DNA of 5,575 bases from Bifidobacterium breve. GTDB taxonomy: Bacteria > Actinomycetota > Actinomycetes > Mycobacteriales > Mycobacteriaceae. The stretch spans positions 1 to 5,575 of the forward strand of contig CAMCWJ010000209.1 of assembly GCA_945882475.1 (NCBI GenBank). Reading direction: 5' to 3'. Shown here one piece after another: positions 1-5,575 of the stretch. Each line of letters opens with the position of its first letter. Position 1 is the first letter of the stretch. The notes beneath the pieces are model-generated. The model was not told the origin of the DNA. It did not search any database and worked only from the letters and a program-made list of their open reading frames with translations. The position numbers and the translations under genes were made by a program.

Positions 1-172
1 CCGCCCGCACCGGATTCATGTGCGAATGGGTCAGGTGAGCGGCGACATCGCGAACCTGCCACCCGTCACACAGCGACGGCGCCGTCCACTGCTCGGAGTT
101 CAGACCCTCGAGCAGCCCAGCGAGTTCGATGCGCTGATCGTCGACAGAGCGCCAGATCTCGTCGGTGTTCAC
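1..172 (-). CDS. N-terminal part of a mycothiol-dependent maleylpyruvate isomerase / DinB-like family protein (cut by window edge)
   Basis: The frame opens with GTG at 172-170 and runs off the window after 57 codons without a stop. The peptide begins MNTDEIWRSVDDQRIELAGL. It contains the segment W29-T-A-P-S-L-C-D-G-W38-Q-V-R-D-V-A-A-H46-L, which is the hallmark of the MDMPI N-terminal (DinB-like four-helix) domain. In the characterised corynebacterial isomerase a histidine of this motif helps bind the catalytic zinc, and H46 is the likely counterpart. Family members use mycothiol as a thiol cofactor or are uncharacterised paralogues, so the substrate cannot be named from this fragment. The start lies 3 bases after the rho stop (TAA TCC GTG), with no evident Shine-Dalgarno sequence. 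This suggests translation coupled to rho. The rest of the fold and the C-terminal domain are outside the window. Confidence 0.8.
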   Translation of the reverse strand, partial: MNTDEIWRSVDDQRIELAGLLEGLNSEQWTAPSLCDGWQVRDVAAHLTHSHMNPVRA

Positions 173-175
173 GGA

Positions 176-1948
176 TTAGTCGGAGTCGGCCATGCCCGGT
201 GCGGTCTTGGACACCTGGACCAGGAACTCGTAGTTGGTCTTGGTCTTGCGCAGTTGGCTCATCAGCAGATCGATCGCCTGATGCGAATCCAGACCCGAAA
301 GCACCCGGCGCAACTTGTGCACGACCGCGAACTCGTCGGTGGAGAGCAGCAGTTCGTCCTTGCGGGTACCGGAGGGGTTGACGTCGACGGCCGGGAAGAC
401 CCGTCGCTCGGCGATCTTGCGATCGAGTTTGAGTTCGGCGTTACCGGTGCCCTTGAATTCCTCGAAGATCACCGTGTCGCCGGTGGAACCGGTCTCCACC
501 ATGGCGGTGGCGATGATGGTCAGCGAGCCGCCGTTCTCGATGTTGCGGGCCGCGCCGAGGAAGCGCTTCGGCGGGTAGAGCGCAGTGGAGTCGACGCCAC
601 CGGAGAGGATGCGTCCGGACGCCGGCGAGGCGTTGTTGTAGGCGCGACCCAGGCGGGTGATCGAGTCGAGCAGCACCACCACGTCCTTGCCCTGTTCGAC
701 GAGCCGCTTTGCTCGCTCGATGGCGAGTTCGGCGGCCTGGGTGTGGTCCGACGGCGGGCGGTCGAAGGTGGATGCGATCACCTCGCCCTTCACCGAGCGC
801 TGCATATCGGTGACTTCTTCGGGCCGCTCGTCGACGAGCACGACCATCAGGTGGCACTCCGGGTTGTTCTTGGTGATCGCGTTGGCGATGTCCTGCATGA
901 TCGTGGTCTTGCCGGCCTTGGGCGGCGAGACGATCAGGGCCCGCTGGCCTTTGCCGATCGGCATGATCAGGTCGATGACGCGGGTGGTCAGCCGCTCGGT
1001 GGTGGTCTCCAAGCGCAGCCGCTGGTTGGGGTAGAGCGGGGTCAGTTTGGAGAACTCCGGTCGATTGCGGGCCGCGTCCACCGGGCCGCCGTTGACGCTG
1101 TCCAGACGCACCAGGGGGTTGAACTTCTGCCGCTGGTTGCTGGTGTCGCCGTCCTTGGCGATCCGCACCGCGCCGGTGACGGCGTCGCCACGGCGCAGGC
1201 CGTTCTTGCGGATCATGTTCATCGACACGTACACGTCGTTGGGTCCGGCCAGATAGCCGGAGGTCCGCACGAACGCATAGTTGTCGAGGACGTCGAGGAT
1301 CCCGGCGACCGGTTGGACGACGTCGTCCTCGCGCATCTCGGTGTCGGGGCCCACCTCACCGGCCGGGCGGTCGCCGCGACGGCGCCGATCCCGGAATCGA
1401 CGGCCCCGGCGGCCCTGCCGGCCGTCGCCGTCGTCGTCGCGGTTGGACTGGCCGCCTGAGTTGTCGCCACCTTGCTCGCGCCGCGGACGCTCGGGCGCCT
1501 CTGTCGTCTGGGCGCGGGGTGCGTCGGTCTGGGGTGTCTCGGTCCGGGGCGTCTCGGTCCGGGGTGCCTCAGTCCTGGGTGTCTCGGCCTGGGGTGCCTC
1601 AGTCCGGGGTGCCTCAGTCCTGGGTGCCTCGGCTTGAGGGGTGTCGGCTCGGGGCGCCTCGGCTTGGGCGGGTTCGCGATCCGGCTGGCGATTGCCCTGC
1701 TGACCGCCGTTGCCGGAGCCACCGCCCTGGGTCTCCCGGATGGCCGCGATCAACTCGCCCTTGCGCATACCGGATGTGCCCTTGACTCCGACGCGGCCGG
1801 CCAGTGCCCGCAGTTCCGGCAGCACCATGGTGGACAGCGATCCACCGGCGTTGTCGGTCGCGGGGGTTTGGGTCGCGGGGGCTTGATCGGTGCGCGCCTG
1901 GGCGATCGGGGCGCGCTCTCCGGTGGTGATGAGGTCCGTATCAGACAC
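176..1948 (-). CDS. rho: Transcription termination factor Rho
   Basis: Rho is a hexameric RNA helicase/ATPase that loads on C-rich nascent RNA and ends transcription. The product has 590 residues, close to the 602 recalled for M. tuberculosis Rho and far above the 419 of E. coli, because of an N-terminal insertion. A Rho-N domain lies at about 37-70, then a disordered insertion at 71-205 with a pentapeptide repeat (96-145) and an Arg-rich stretch (178-193). The cold-shock-like primary RNA site is at about 210-285. The ATPase core has Walker A P342-P-K-A-G-K347-T-T, catalytic-Glu region D373-E-R-P-E-E, Walker B V-V-V-L-L-D428 followed by S-I-T-R-L-G-R-A-Y-N, and the secondary RNA-site Q/R-loop K499-G-T-G-N-A-E-L. 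The GTG start matches the conserved beginning MSDTDLIT (M. tuberculosis MTDTDLIT) and has GAAAGG six bases upstream. M483 lies at the bicyclomycin-pocket position. rho has its own promoter and leader. The stop is 3 bases before the next gene. Confidence 0.98.
   Translation of the reverse strand: MSDTDLITTGERAPIAQARTDQAPATQTPATDNAGGSLSTMVLPELRALAGRVGVKGTSGMRKGELIAAIRETQGGGSGNGGQQGNRQPDREPAQAEAPRADTPQAEAPRTEAPRTEAPQAETPRTEAPRTETPRTETPQTDAPRAQTTEAPERPRREQGGDNSGGQSNRDDDGDGRQGRRGRRFRDRRRRGDRPAGEVGPDTEMREDDVVQPVAGILDVLDNYAFVRTSGYLAGPNDVYVSMNMIRKNGLRRGDAVTGAVRIAKDGDTSNQRQKFNPLVRLDSVNGGPVDAARNRPEFSKLTPLYPNQRLRLETTTERLTTRVIDLIMPIGKGQRALIVSPPKAGKTTIMQDIANAITKNNPECHLMVVLVDERPEEVTDMQRSVKGEVIASTFDRPPSDHTQAAELAIERAKRLVEQGKDVVVLLDSITRLGRAYNNASPASGRILSGGVDSTALYPPKRFLGAARNIENGGSLTIIATAMVETGSTGDTVIFEEFKGTGNAELKLDRKIAERRVFPAVDVNPSGTRKDELLLSTDEFAVVHKLRRVLSGLDSHQAIDLLMSQLRKTKTNYEFLVQVSKTAPGMADSD
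1514..1663 (-). repeat. 15-bp tandem repeat coding for 10 pentapeptides in the Rho N-terminal insertion
   Basis: Residues 96-145 of Rho are ten consecutive pentads of consensus [A/T]-[E/D]-[A/T]-P-[R/Q]. In order they are AEAPR, ADTPQ, AEAPR, TEAPR, TEAPQ, AETPR, TEAPR, TETPR, TETPQ and TDAPR. The DNA is a 15-bp minisatellite-like array; on the plus strand a unit reads approximately GGGGTGCCTCAGTCC. The in-frame unit length means copy number can change without breaking rho. The repeat alternates acidic and basic residues and lies in the disordered insertion between the Rho-N domain and the RNA-binding core. It is absent from the M. tuberculosis Rho sequence as I recall it, whose insertion has different low-complexity content. 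Confidence 0.92.
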
Positions 1949-1954
1949 GGATTA

Positions 1955-1960
1955 CCTTTC
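1955..1960 (-). promoter_or_regulatory. Ribosome binding site of rho
   Basis: The sequence GAAAGG (1960-1955), within the purine-rich run GGGAAGAAAGG, lies six bases upstream of the GTG at 1948. It supports that start over other GTG/ATG codons in the leader, none of which has a comparable purine tract at the right distance. Confidence 0.7.
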
Positions 1961-1985
1961 TTCCCGTCACAGTCGTGCGGGGGTT

Positions 1986-2016
1986 TTCGGCGCTCAGCCG
2001 ATTCGCTGAGCGCGAA
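1986..2016 (-). promoter_or_regulatory. Strong hairpin in the rho 5' leader
   Basis: On the transcript strand the arms CGCTCAGC (2012-2005) and GCTGAGCG (1998-1991) are perfect complements around the six-base loop GAATCG. The stem extends by TTCG (2016-2013) pairing with CGAA (1989-1986) across a single bulged C at 1990, giving about 12 bp. It is followed by AAACCCCCGC rather than a U-tract, so it is not a canonical intrinsic terminator. It ends 37 bases before the rho start codon, just upstream of the ribosome binding site. It may be a pause, stabilising or regulatory structure. A conserved role is inference. Confidence 0.65.
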
Positions 2017-2028
2017 GTCTGTCGTCTG

Positions 2029-2045
2029 CATCAAAGGTGGTTCAT
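2029..2045 (-). other. Nested upstream start/stop codons in the rho leader (possible uORFs)
   Basis: An ATG at 2045-2043 opens a four-codon ORF (M-N-H-L) ending in TGA at 2033-2031. That stop overlaps a second ATG at 2031-2029 (TGATG). The second ATG opens an out-of-frame ORF of 93 codons (MQTTDFALSESAERR...) that passes through the leader hairpin and the rho start and ends at 1750, about 200 bases inside rho. No good Shine-Dalgarno sequence precedes either ATG, and nothing in the long product resembles a known family. This can be a regulatory start/stop arrangement or chance. Only the arrangement itself is certain. Confidence 0.3.
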
Positions 2046-2048
2046 GAA

Positions 2049-2073
2049 GTGGGCGGCCGGGCCGCACGTCCAC
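2049..2073 (-). promoter_or_regulatory. GC-rich hairpin in the middle of the rho leader
   Basis: The transcript can fold GCGGC (2065-2061) with GCCGC (2057-2053) around a CCG loop. GTGG (2073-2070) pairs with the adjoining CCAC (2052-2049) across a four-base bulge (ACGT, 2069-2066). The stem ends three bases before the upstream ATG at 2045, so it could affect any initiation there. GC-rich stems arise readily in such genomes, so the functional claim is modest. Confidence 0.4.
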
Positions 2074-2143
2074 TGCGCTGAGCAAACGAAGATTGGAGAT
2101 CGTCCTAGTGTCGGCGCAGATGAAAACGCCGCGATTGCCGGAC

Positions 2144-2179
2144 GAGGTCGAGAATAGCCGCGATCGTCCCCCGAAGCAA
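2144..2179 (-). promoter_or_regulatory. SigA-type promoter for rho
   Basis: On the minus strand a -35 hexamer TTGCTT (2179-2174) is separated by exactly 17 bases from a -10 hexamer TATTCT (2156-2151). Both fit the mycobacterial housekeeping consensus TTGNNN / TANNNT. Transcription would start near 2144-2143, giving a leader of about 195 bases before the rho GTG. The site begins 15 bases after the thrB stop, so it would give rho its own transcription unit apart from the threonine genes. Confidence 0.7.
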
Positions 2180-2194
2180 CAACGGACTCGCCGC

Positions 2195-3145
2195 TCAGGC
2201 ACCCCGGGGGGCCGCGGCCGCACCCGCGGACCAGCGCACCGGATCCCCGACCGCGATCTCCTCGACGGCGAAACCATGGTCGATTCCAAACTGCCGCGCC
2301 TCGGCGGGCAACTCGGCACCGGCGGTCAGAGCCAGCACGGCGGGGCCGGCACCGGAAAGCACCGCGGGCACCCCGCACCCGCGCAGAATTCGCAGGTATT
2401 CGGCTGAGGCCGGCATCGCCGGAGCGCGCTGGGGTTGGTGCAGCAGGTCCTCGGTCGCCGGCATCAGCAGGTCCGGGCGTTCGGTGAGCGCCACCACCAG
2501 CAGGGCCGCCCGGCTGAGGTTGAACCGGGCGTCCTGGTGGCTGACCTCGGCCGGCAGCAACACCCTGGTCTCGGCGGTGGAGGAACGCACCTGCGGGATC
2601 CCCACGAACAGCCGGATGTCGGGGTGCAGGCACAGGGCAACCGCCCCGTACTCCGGCGGGGACTGCGGTTGGATCCAGGACACCACCGCCCCACCGAGCA
2701 CCGCCGCGGCCGCGTTGTCGGGATGGCCCTCGAACTCCGAGGCGAGCTGGATCAGCTGGGCGTCGGTCAGCGGATTCCTATCAGTCTGCGCCACAAGGGA
2801 ATTGGCTGCAGCCAGTCCCCCGACGACCGCCGCGGCCGAGGACCCGAGCCCGCGGGAGTGCGGAATGATGTTGTGGCACCGCACGATTAGTCCTGGCGCG
2901 TGGCATCCCGTCGCGGCCAGACCGCGATGGATAGCCGCGACCACCAGATGGTCCGGGCCGGTCGGCACCTGACCGGCACCCTCGCCGGAGACCTCGACGA
3001 GCAGGCCGGTGCCGGTGGTCTCCACCACGATCTCGTCGTAGCGGCCCAGCGCCAGTCCGATGCTGTCGAAGCCGGGGCCGAGGTTGGCGCTCGACGCCGC
3101 GACGGCGGCGCTGCCGATCAGCCCCGCGGGCAGCGACTCAATCAC
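2195..3145 (-). CDS. thrB: Homoserine kinase
   Basis: This enzyme phosphorylates L-homoserine with ATP to O-phospho-L-homoserine, the committed cytoplasmic step towards threonine. The product is 316 residues, normal for the GHMP-kinase family enzyme. Visible motifs are the N-terminal S18-S-A-N-L-G-P-G-F-D, the GHMP ATP-binding loop P95-H-S-R-G-L-G-S-S-A-A (phosphate-binding G-L-G-S-S-A at 99-104), E139-G-H-P-D-N-A-A-A-A-V-L-G-G (139-152), and the C-terminal glycine-rich L263-S-G-A-G-P-A-V-L-A-L. The GTG start has GAGG (3155-3152) six bases upstream and lies 15 bases after the thrC stop, so it is probably co-transcribed with hom and thrC. The Ala-rich tail (about 307-316) is poorly conserved and has no visible function. 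The gene appears intact. Confidence 0.96.
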   Translation of the reverse strand: MIESLPAGLIGSAAVAASSANLGPGFDSIGLALGRYDEIVVETTGTGLLVEVSGEGAGQVPTGPDHLVVAAIHRGLAATGCHAPGLIVRCHNIIPHSRGLGSSAAAVVGGLAAANSLVAQTDRNPLTDAQLIQLASEFEGHPDNAAAAVLGGAVVSWIQPQSPPEYGAVALCLHPDIRLFVGIPQVRSSTAETRVLLPAEVSHQDARFNLSRAALLVVALTERPDLLMPATEDLLHQPQRAPAMPASAEYLRILRGCGVPAVLSGAGPAVLALTAGAELPAEARQFGIDHGFAVEEIAVGDPVRWSAGAAAAPRGA

Positions 3146-3160
3146 TTCGGGCCTCGCGCC

Positions 3161-4243
3161 TCAGCCCAGTCCGAGTGCGGCCACGACGGCGGCAGGGTCC
3201 ACCGGCAGCGGAGTAACGGCCGGCATGCCACGAAGCGCGGTGTCGGGATCCTTGAGGCCGTGCCCGGTGACCGTGCACACCACCGTCGACCCGGGGCGTA
3301 CCCAGCCGTCCTCGGCCGCCTTGAGCAACCCGGCGACGCTGGCCGCCGAGGCGGGCTCGACGAACACCCCTTCGTCGCGTGCGACAAGGTGGTAAGCCGC
3401 CAGGATCTCCTCGTCGGTGGCGGCCAGGAACGCACCGCCGGATTCCTCGCGGGCGGCCATCGCGCCGTCCCAGGATGCGGGTGCGCCGATCCGGATCGCG
3501 GTCGCGATGGTCTCCGGCTTGGCGACCGGATGTCCGGCGACCAGCGGGGCCGCCCCAGCGGCCTGGGTGCCCAGCATGCGCGGCAGGCGGTCGGTCAGGC
3601 CGTCGCGGTGGTACTCGGTGTAGCCCCGCCAGTAGGCGGTGATGTTCCCGGCGTTGCCCACCGGCAGTGCGTGCACGTCCGGGGCGATGCCCAGGGCGTC
3701 GACGATCTCGAATGCGGCGGTCTTCTGGCCTTCGATCCGGACCGGGTTGACGCTGTTGACCAGCGAGATGGTCGGGTAGTCCGCGGTGAGTGTGCGAGCG
3801 AGTTCCAGGCAGTCGTCGAAGTTTCCTTCGATCTGAATGATCTTCGCGCCGTGCATCACCGCCTGGGCGAGCTTGCCCATCGCGATCTTGCCCTGCGGGA
3901 TCAGCACCGCGCAGGTGATGCCGGCCCGGGCCGCGTACGCCGCCGCAGAGGCCGAGGTGTTGCCGGTCGAGGCGCACAGCACCGCCTGCTTGGCAAGCGC
4001 CACCGCCTCGGTGACGGCCATGGTCATTCCGCGGTCCTTGAACGACCCGGTGGGGTTGAGGCCCTCGACCTTCAAATACACGGTGCAACCGGTCTTTTCA
4101 GACAGTCGCGGCGCGGCCACCAGCGGGGTGGCACCCTCGAGCAGGGTCACCGGCTTCCATCCGGCGGCCATCGGAAGCCGGTCCCGATAGGCCTCGATCA
4201 ATCCCGGCCACGGGGCGTGCACGCGGGTCGAGATGTTGCTCAT
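3161..4243 (-). CDS. thrC: Threonine synthase (PLP-dependent)
   Basis: It converts O-phospho-L-homoserine and water to L-threonine and phosphate, the last step of threonine synthesis. The product is 360 residues, the size of the short bacterial class. This is a fold-type II PLP enzyme. The Schiff-base lysine is K69 in N63-P-T-G-S-F-K-D-R-G. The cofactor-contacting loop S92-T-G-N-T-S-A holds N95, and the phosphate-binding glycine loop is G196-N-A-G-N. The C-terminal T324-V-T-G-H-G-L-K-D-P-D contains T326, which lies by the pyridine nitrogen in the known mycobacterial structure. The ATG start overlaps the hom stop as ATGA. It has a strong Shine-Dalgarno GGAGGG (4258-4253) nine bases upstream, inside the hom 3' end, so initiation can be both coupled and independent. 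Confidence 0.97.
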   Translation of the reverse strand: MSNISTRVHAPWPGLIEAYRDRLPMAAGWKPVTLLEGATPLVAAPRLSEKTGCTVYLKVEGLNPTGSFKDRGMTMAVTEAVALAKQAVLCASTGNTSASAAAYAARAGITCAVLIPQGKIAMGKLAQAVMHGAKIIQIEGNFDDCLELARTLTADYPTISLVNSVNPVRIEGQKTAAFEIVDALGIAPDVHALPVGNAGNITAYWRGYTEYHRDGLTDRLPRMLGTQAAGAAPLVAGHPVAKPETIATAIRIGAPASWDGAMAAREESGGAFLAATDEEILAAYHLVARDEGVFVEPASAASVAGLLKAAEDGWVRPGSTVVCTVTGHGLKDPDTALRGMPAVTPLPVDPAAVVAALGLG

Positions 4244-5568
4244 TCGCTGGTTCCCTCCAGGCGCAGCACGCTGTTGACCTCTTGGACGACGTCGAGTTCG
4301 GACAGCGCAGCGACCGTATCGGATAGCGCCGCGTCGGTGGCGCGGTGGGTGACCACCACGATGCGCGCACCACTCGGATCGCCGTGGGTGTCAAGGATGC
4401 CCTCTTGGCGGACCTCGGCGATGCTGATCTCGCGGTTGCCGAATTCGATTGCCACCGAGGCCAACACACCCGGCCGGTCCTTGACCGTCATGCTGACGTA
4501 GTAACGGGTCGGGATCACGCTCATCGGGGCGATCGGCAGTTCGGCATACTTCGACTCCCGCGGGCCGCGGCCACCCTGCACCCGGTTGCGCGCGGCCATC
4601 ACGAGATCACCCAGCACCGCCGACGCGGTCGGATTCCCACCGGCGCCCTGACCGTAGAACATCAGCCGCCCGGCTGCCTCGGCCTCGACCACGACGGCGT
4701 TGAACGCGCCGTTGACGGTGGCCAGCGGATGGGTCAGCGGCACCAGTGCCGGGTAGACGCGGGCCGAAACCCGCTCCTGACCGTCAGTGGTGATGCGCTC
4801 GCAGATCGCGAGCAGCTTGATCGTGCAGCCCAGTGCGCGTGCCGCCTCGAAGTCCGCAGGGGTGACCTTGGTGATCCCCTCCCGGTAGACGTCCTCGGCG
4901 GTGACCCGGGTGTGGAACGCGATGGAGGCCAGGATCGCTGCCTTGGCGGCCGCGTCGTATCCCTCCACGTCGGCGGTGGGGTCGGCCTCGGCGTAGCCCA
5001 ATGCACTGGCGTCGGCCAGCGCGTCGGCGTAGTCGGCTCCGGTGGAGGCCATCTCGGACAGGATGTAGTTGGTGGTCCCGTTGACGATTCCAGCGACCCG
5101 CAGCACGGTGTCGCCGGCCAGGGACTGCGTCAGCGGCCGGATCACCGGGATCGCCCCGGCGACCGCGGCCTCGAAGTAGAGATCGACGTGCGCCTGCTCG
5201 GCGGCCTGCGCCAGTTCACCGGTGGACGACGCCAGCAGCGCCTTGTTGGCGGTCACCACCGACTTCCCGTGCTCCAGCGCCGCCAGGATGACCTTGCGGG
5301 CCGGCTCCACCGGACCCATCAGTTCCACCACGATGTCCACGTCATCACGGGAGACCAGTTGTTCGACATCGTCGGTCAGCAGTTCCAGCGGAACCCCGCG
5401 GTCATCGGCCACTCGGCGCACCGCGACACCGCGCAGTTGCAGCGGCGCTCCGATGCGTGCGGTCAGATCCGCTGCGCTGGCCTCGATGATCCGCACCACC
5501 TCCCGTCCGACATTGCCCAGCCCCAGCACCGCAACACCGATCGGCTTCTCCTCGGCAGACACCGTCAC
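4240..5568 (-). CDS. hom: Homoserine dehydrogenase with C-terminal ACT domain
   Basis: It reduces L-aspartate-4-semialdehyde to L-homoserine with NAD(P)H, the branch point to threonine, isoleucine and methionine. The product is 442 residues, matching the monofunctional actinobacterial enzyme (441 recalled in M. tuberculosis, where it is called thrA). The Rossmann motif is G16-L-G-N-V-G; the conserved lysine lies in T106-A-N-K109-A-L-L. The substrate region has E133-A-A-V-A-G-A-I-P-V and G160-I-V-N-G-T-T-N. The family signature spans A187 to K209 (G-Y-A-E-A-D-P-T-A-D-V-E-G-Y-D-A-A-A-K) and includes the catalytic pair D205/K209. An ACT domain at about 356-438 (Y-Y-V-S-M-T-V-K-D-R-P-G-V-L) is the usual site of threonine feedback inhibition. 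The GTG at 5568 is followed by a second GTG at 5562 that is better spaced from AGGTGAGG (5575-5568), so the true start may be two codons later. Nothing upstream of position 5575 is visible. Confidence 0.97.
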   Translation of the reverse strand: MTVSAEEKPIGVAVLGLGNVGREVVRIIEASAADLTARIGAPLQLRGVAVRRVADDRGVPLELLTDDVEQLVSRDDVDIVVELMGPVEPARKVILAALEHGKSVVTANKALLASSTGELAQAAEQAHVDLYFEAAVAGAIPVIRPLTQSLAGDTVLRVAGIVNGTTNYILSEMASTGADYADALADASALGYAEADPTADVEGYDAAAKAAILASIAFHTRVTAEDVYREGITKVTPADFEAARALGCTIKLLAICERITTDGQERVSARVYPALVPLTHPLATVNGAFNAVVVEAEAAGRLMFYGQGAGGNPTASAVLGDLVMAARNRVQGGRGPRESKYAELPIAPMSVIPTRYYVSMTVKDRPGVLASVAIEFGNREISIAEVRQEGILDTHGDPSGARIVVVTHRATDAALSDTVAALSELDVVQEVNSVLRLEGTSE

Positions 5569-5575
5569 CTCACCT

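Larger units (their letters stand above)
1949..2194 (-). other. thrB-rho intergenic region with promoter and structured 5' leader of rho
   Basis: This 246-base stretch is the only long non-coding part of the window. In transcription order it holds the -35/-10 pair, a small possible stem CGGCG/CGCCG (2131-2127 with 2116-2112), the GC-rich hairpin (2073-2049), the nested ATG/TGATG codons, a C-rich and G-poor segment (about 2053-2013), the strong hairpin (2016-1986) and the rho ribosome binding site. It contains no hairpin plus U-tract, so nothing visible ends thr operon transcription. E. coli rho is known to be autoregulated by Rho-dependent attenuation in its leader. A similar scheme here is an inference from leader length and the C-rich segment. 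Confidence 0.6.

Noticed and set aside
170..178. The nine bases TAATCCGTG occur before both the rho start (1954-1946) and the downstream gene start (178-170)
   Set aside because: The match is short, the flanks differ, and in one case TAA is the rho stop codon while in the other it is leader sequence. Chance is the simplest explanation.
20..1459. Plus-strand open frame of 479 codons antisense to rho
   Set aside because: It lies opposite strongly conserved rho coding sequence, its translation is rich in Gly, Arg, Val, Asp and His as expected for GC-rich antisense frames, and it shows no recognisable domain.
1941..1970. Nine-codon ORF (M-T-G-R-K-V-I-R-V) from GTG 1970 overlapping the rho start
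   Set aside because: There is no Shine-Dalgarno sequence before the GTG, and the frame is too short to separate from chance.
1981..2016. Possible intrinsic terminator in the rho leader
   Set aside because: The hairpin is followed by A and C bases on the transcript strand, with no U-tract. The TTTT on the plus strand precedes the stem, so it does not form a terminator there either.
2195..2225. GC-rich palindromic sequence near the thrB stop as a thr operon terminator
   Set aside because: The C-run/G-run can pair only in a short stem inside the coding end of thrB, and no U-tract follows.
2900..4501. Plus-strand open frame of 533 codons antisense to thrC and parts of thrB and hom
   Set aside because: It spans three intact conserved genes on the other strand, has no domain and no sensible ribosome binding site. 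It is a typical GC-rich antisense shadow.

Overview
The window comes from a high-GC actinobacterium, almost certainly a mycobacterium (Mycobacterium or Mycolicibacterium type). The Hom, ThrC, ThrB and Rho proteins closely resemble recalled M. tuberculosis sequences. The Rho carries the long, basic, low-complexity N-terminal insertion of actinobacterial Rho, and a mycothiol-dependent enzyme family sits next to it. Every supported gene lies on the minus strand, so the window reads from high to low coordinates.

Layout in transcription order. (1) hom (5568-4240), homoserine dehydrogenase. (2) thrC (4243-3161), threonine synthase, overlapping hom by 4 bases as ATGA. (3) thrB (3145-2195), homoserine kinase, starting 15 bases after the thrC stop. 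(4) A 246-base intergenic region (2194-1949) with a good SigA-like promoter, TTGCTT-17-TATTCT, followed by a structured leader of about 195 bases. (5) rho (1948-176), transcription termination factor Rho. (6) The first 57 codons of a mycothiol-dependent maleylpyruvate isomerase/DinB-like protein (172-1, cut by the window edge), starting 3 bases after the rho stop.

hom, thrB and thrC together turn aspartate semialdehyde into threonine through homoserine and O-phosphohomoserine. Their tight packing suggests one operon with translational coupling. rho has its own promoter and leader, so it can be transcribed independently of the thr genes. No intrinsic terminator is visible between thrB and rho, so read-through is also possible.

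Most of the window is conserved core genome. The parts worth a second look are the rho leader (hairpins, a C-rich segment and nested upstream start/stop codons, which together suggest post-initiation or translational control), the 10-copy pentapeptide repeat in the Rho N-terminal insertion, the Met at the bicyclomycin-pocket position of Rho, and the non-rpmE gene directly after rho. I see no mobile element, CRISPR array, tRNA or rRNA, and no clear new multi-gene system.
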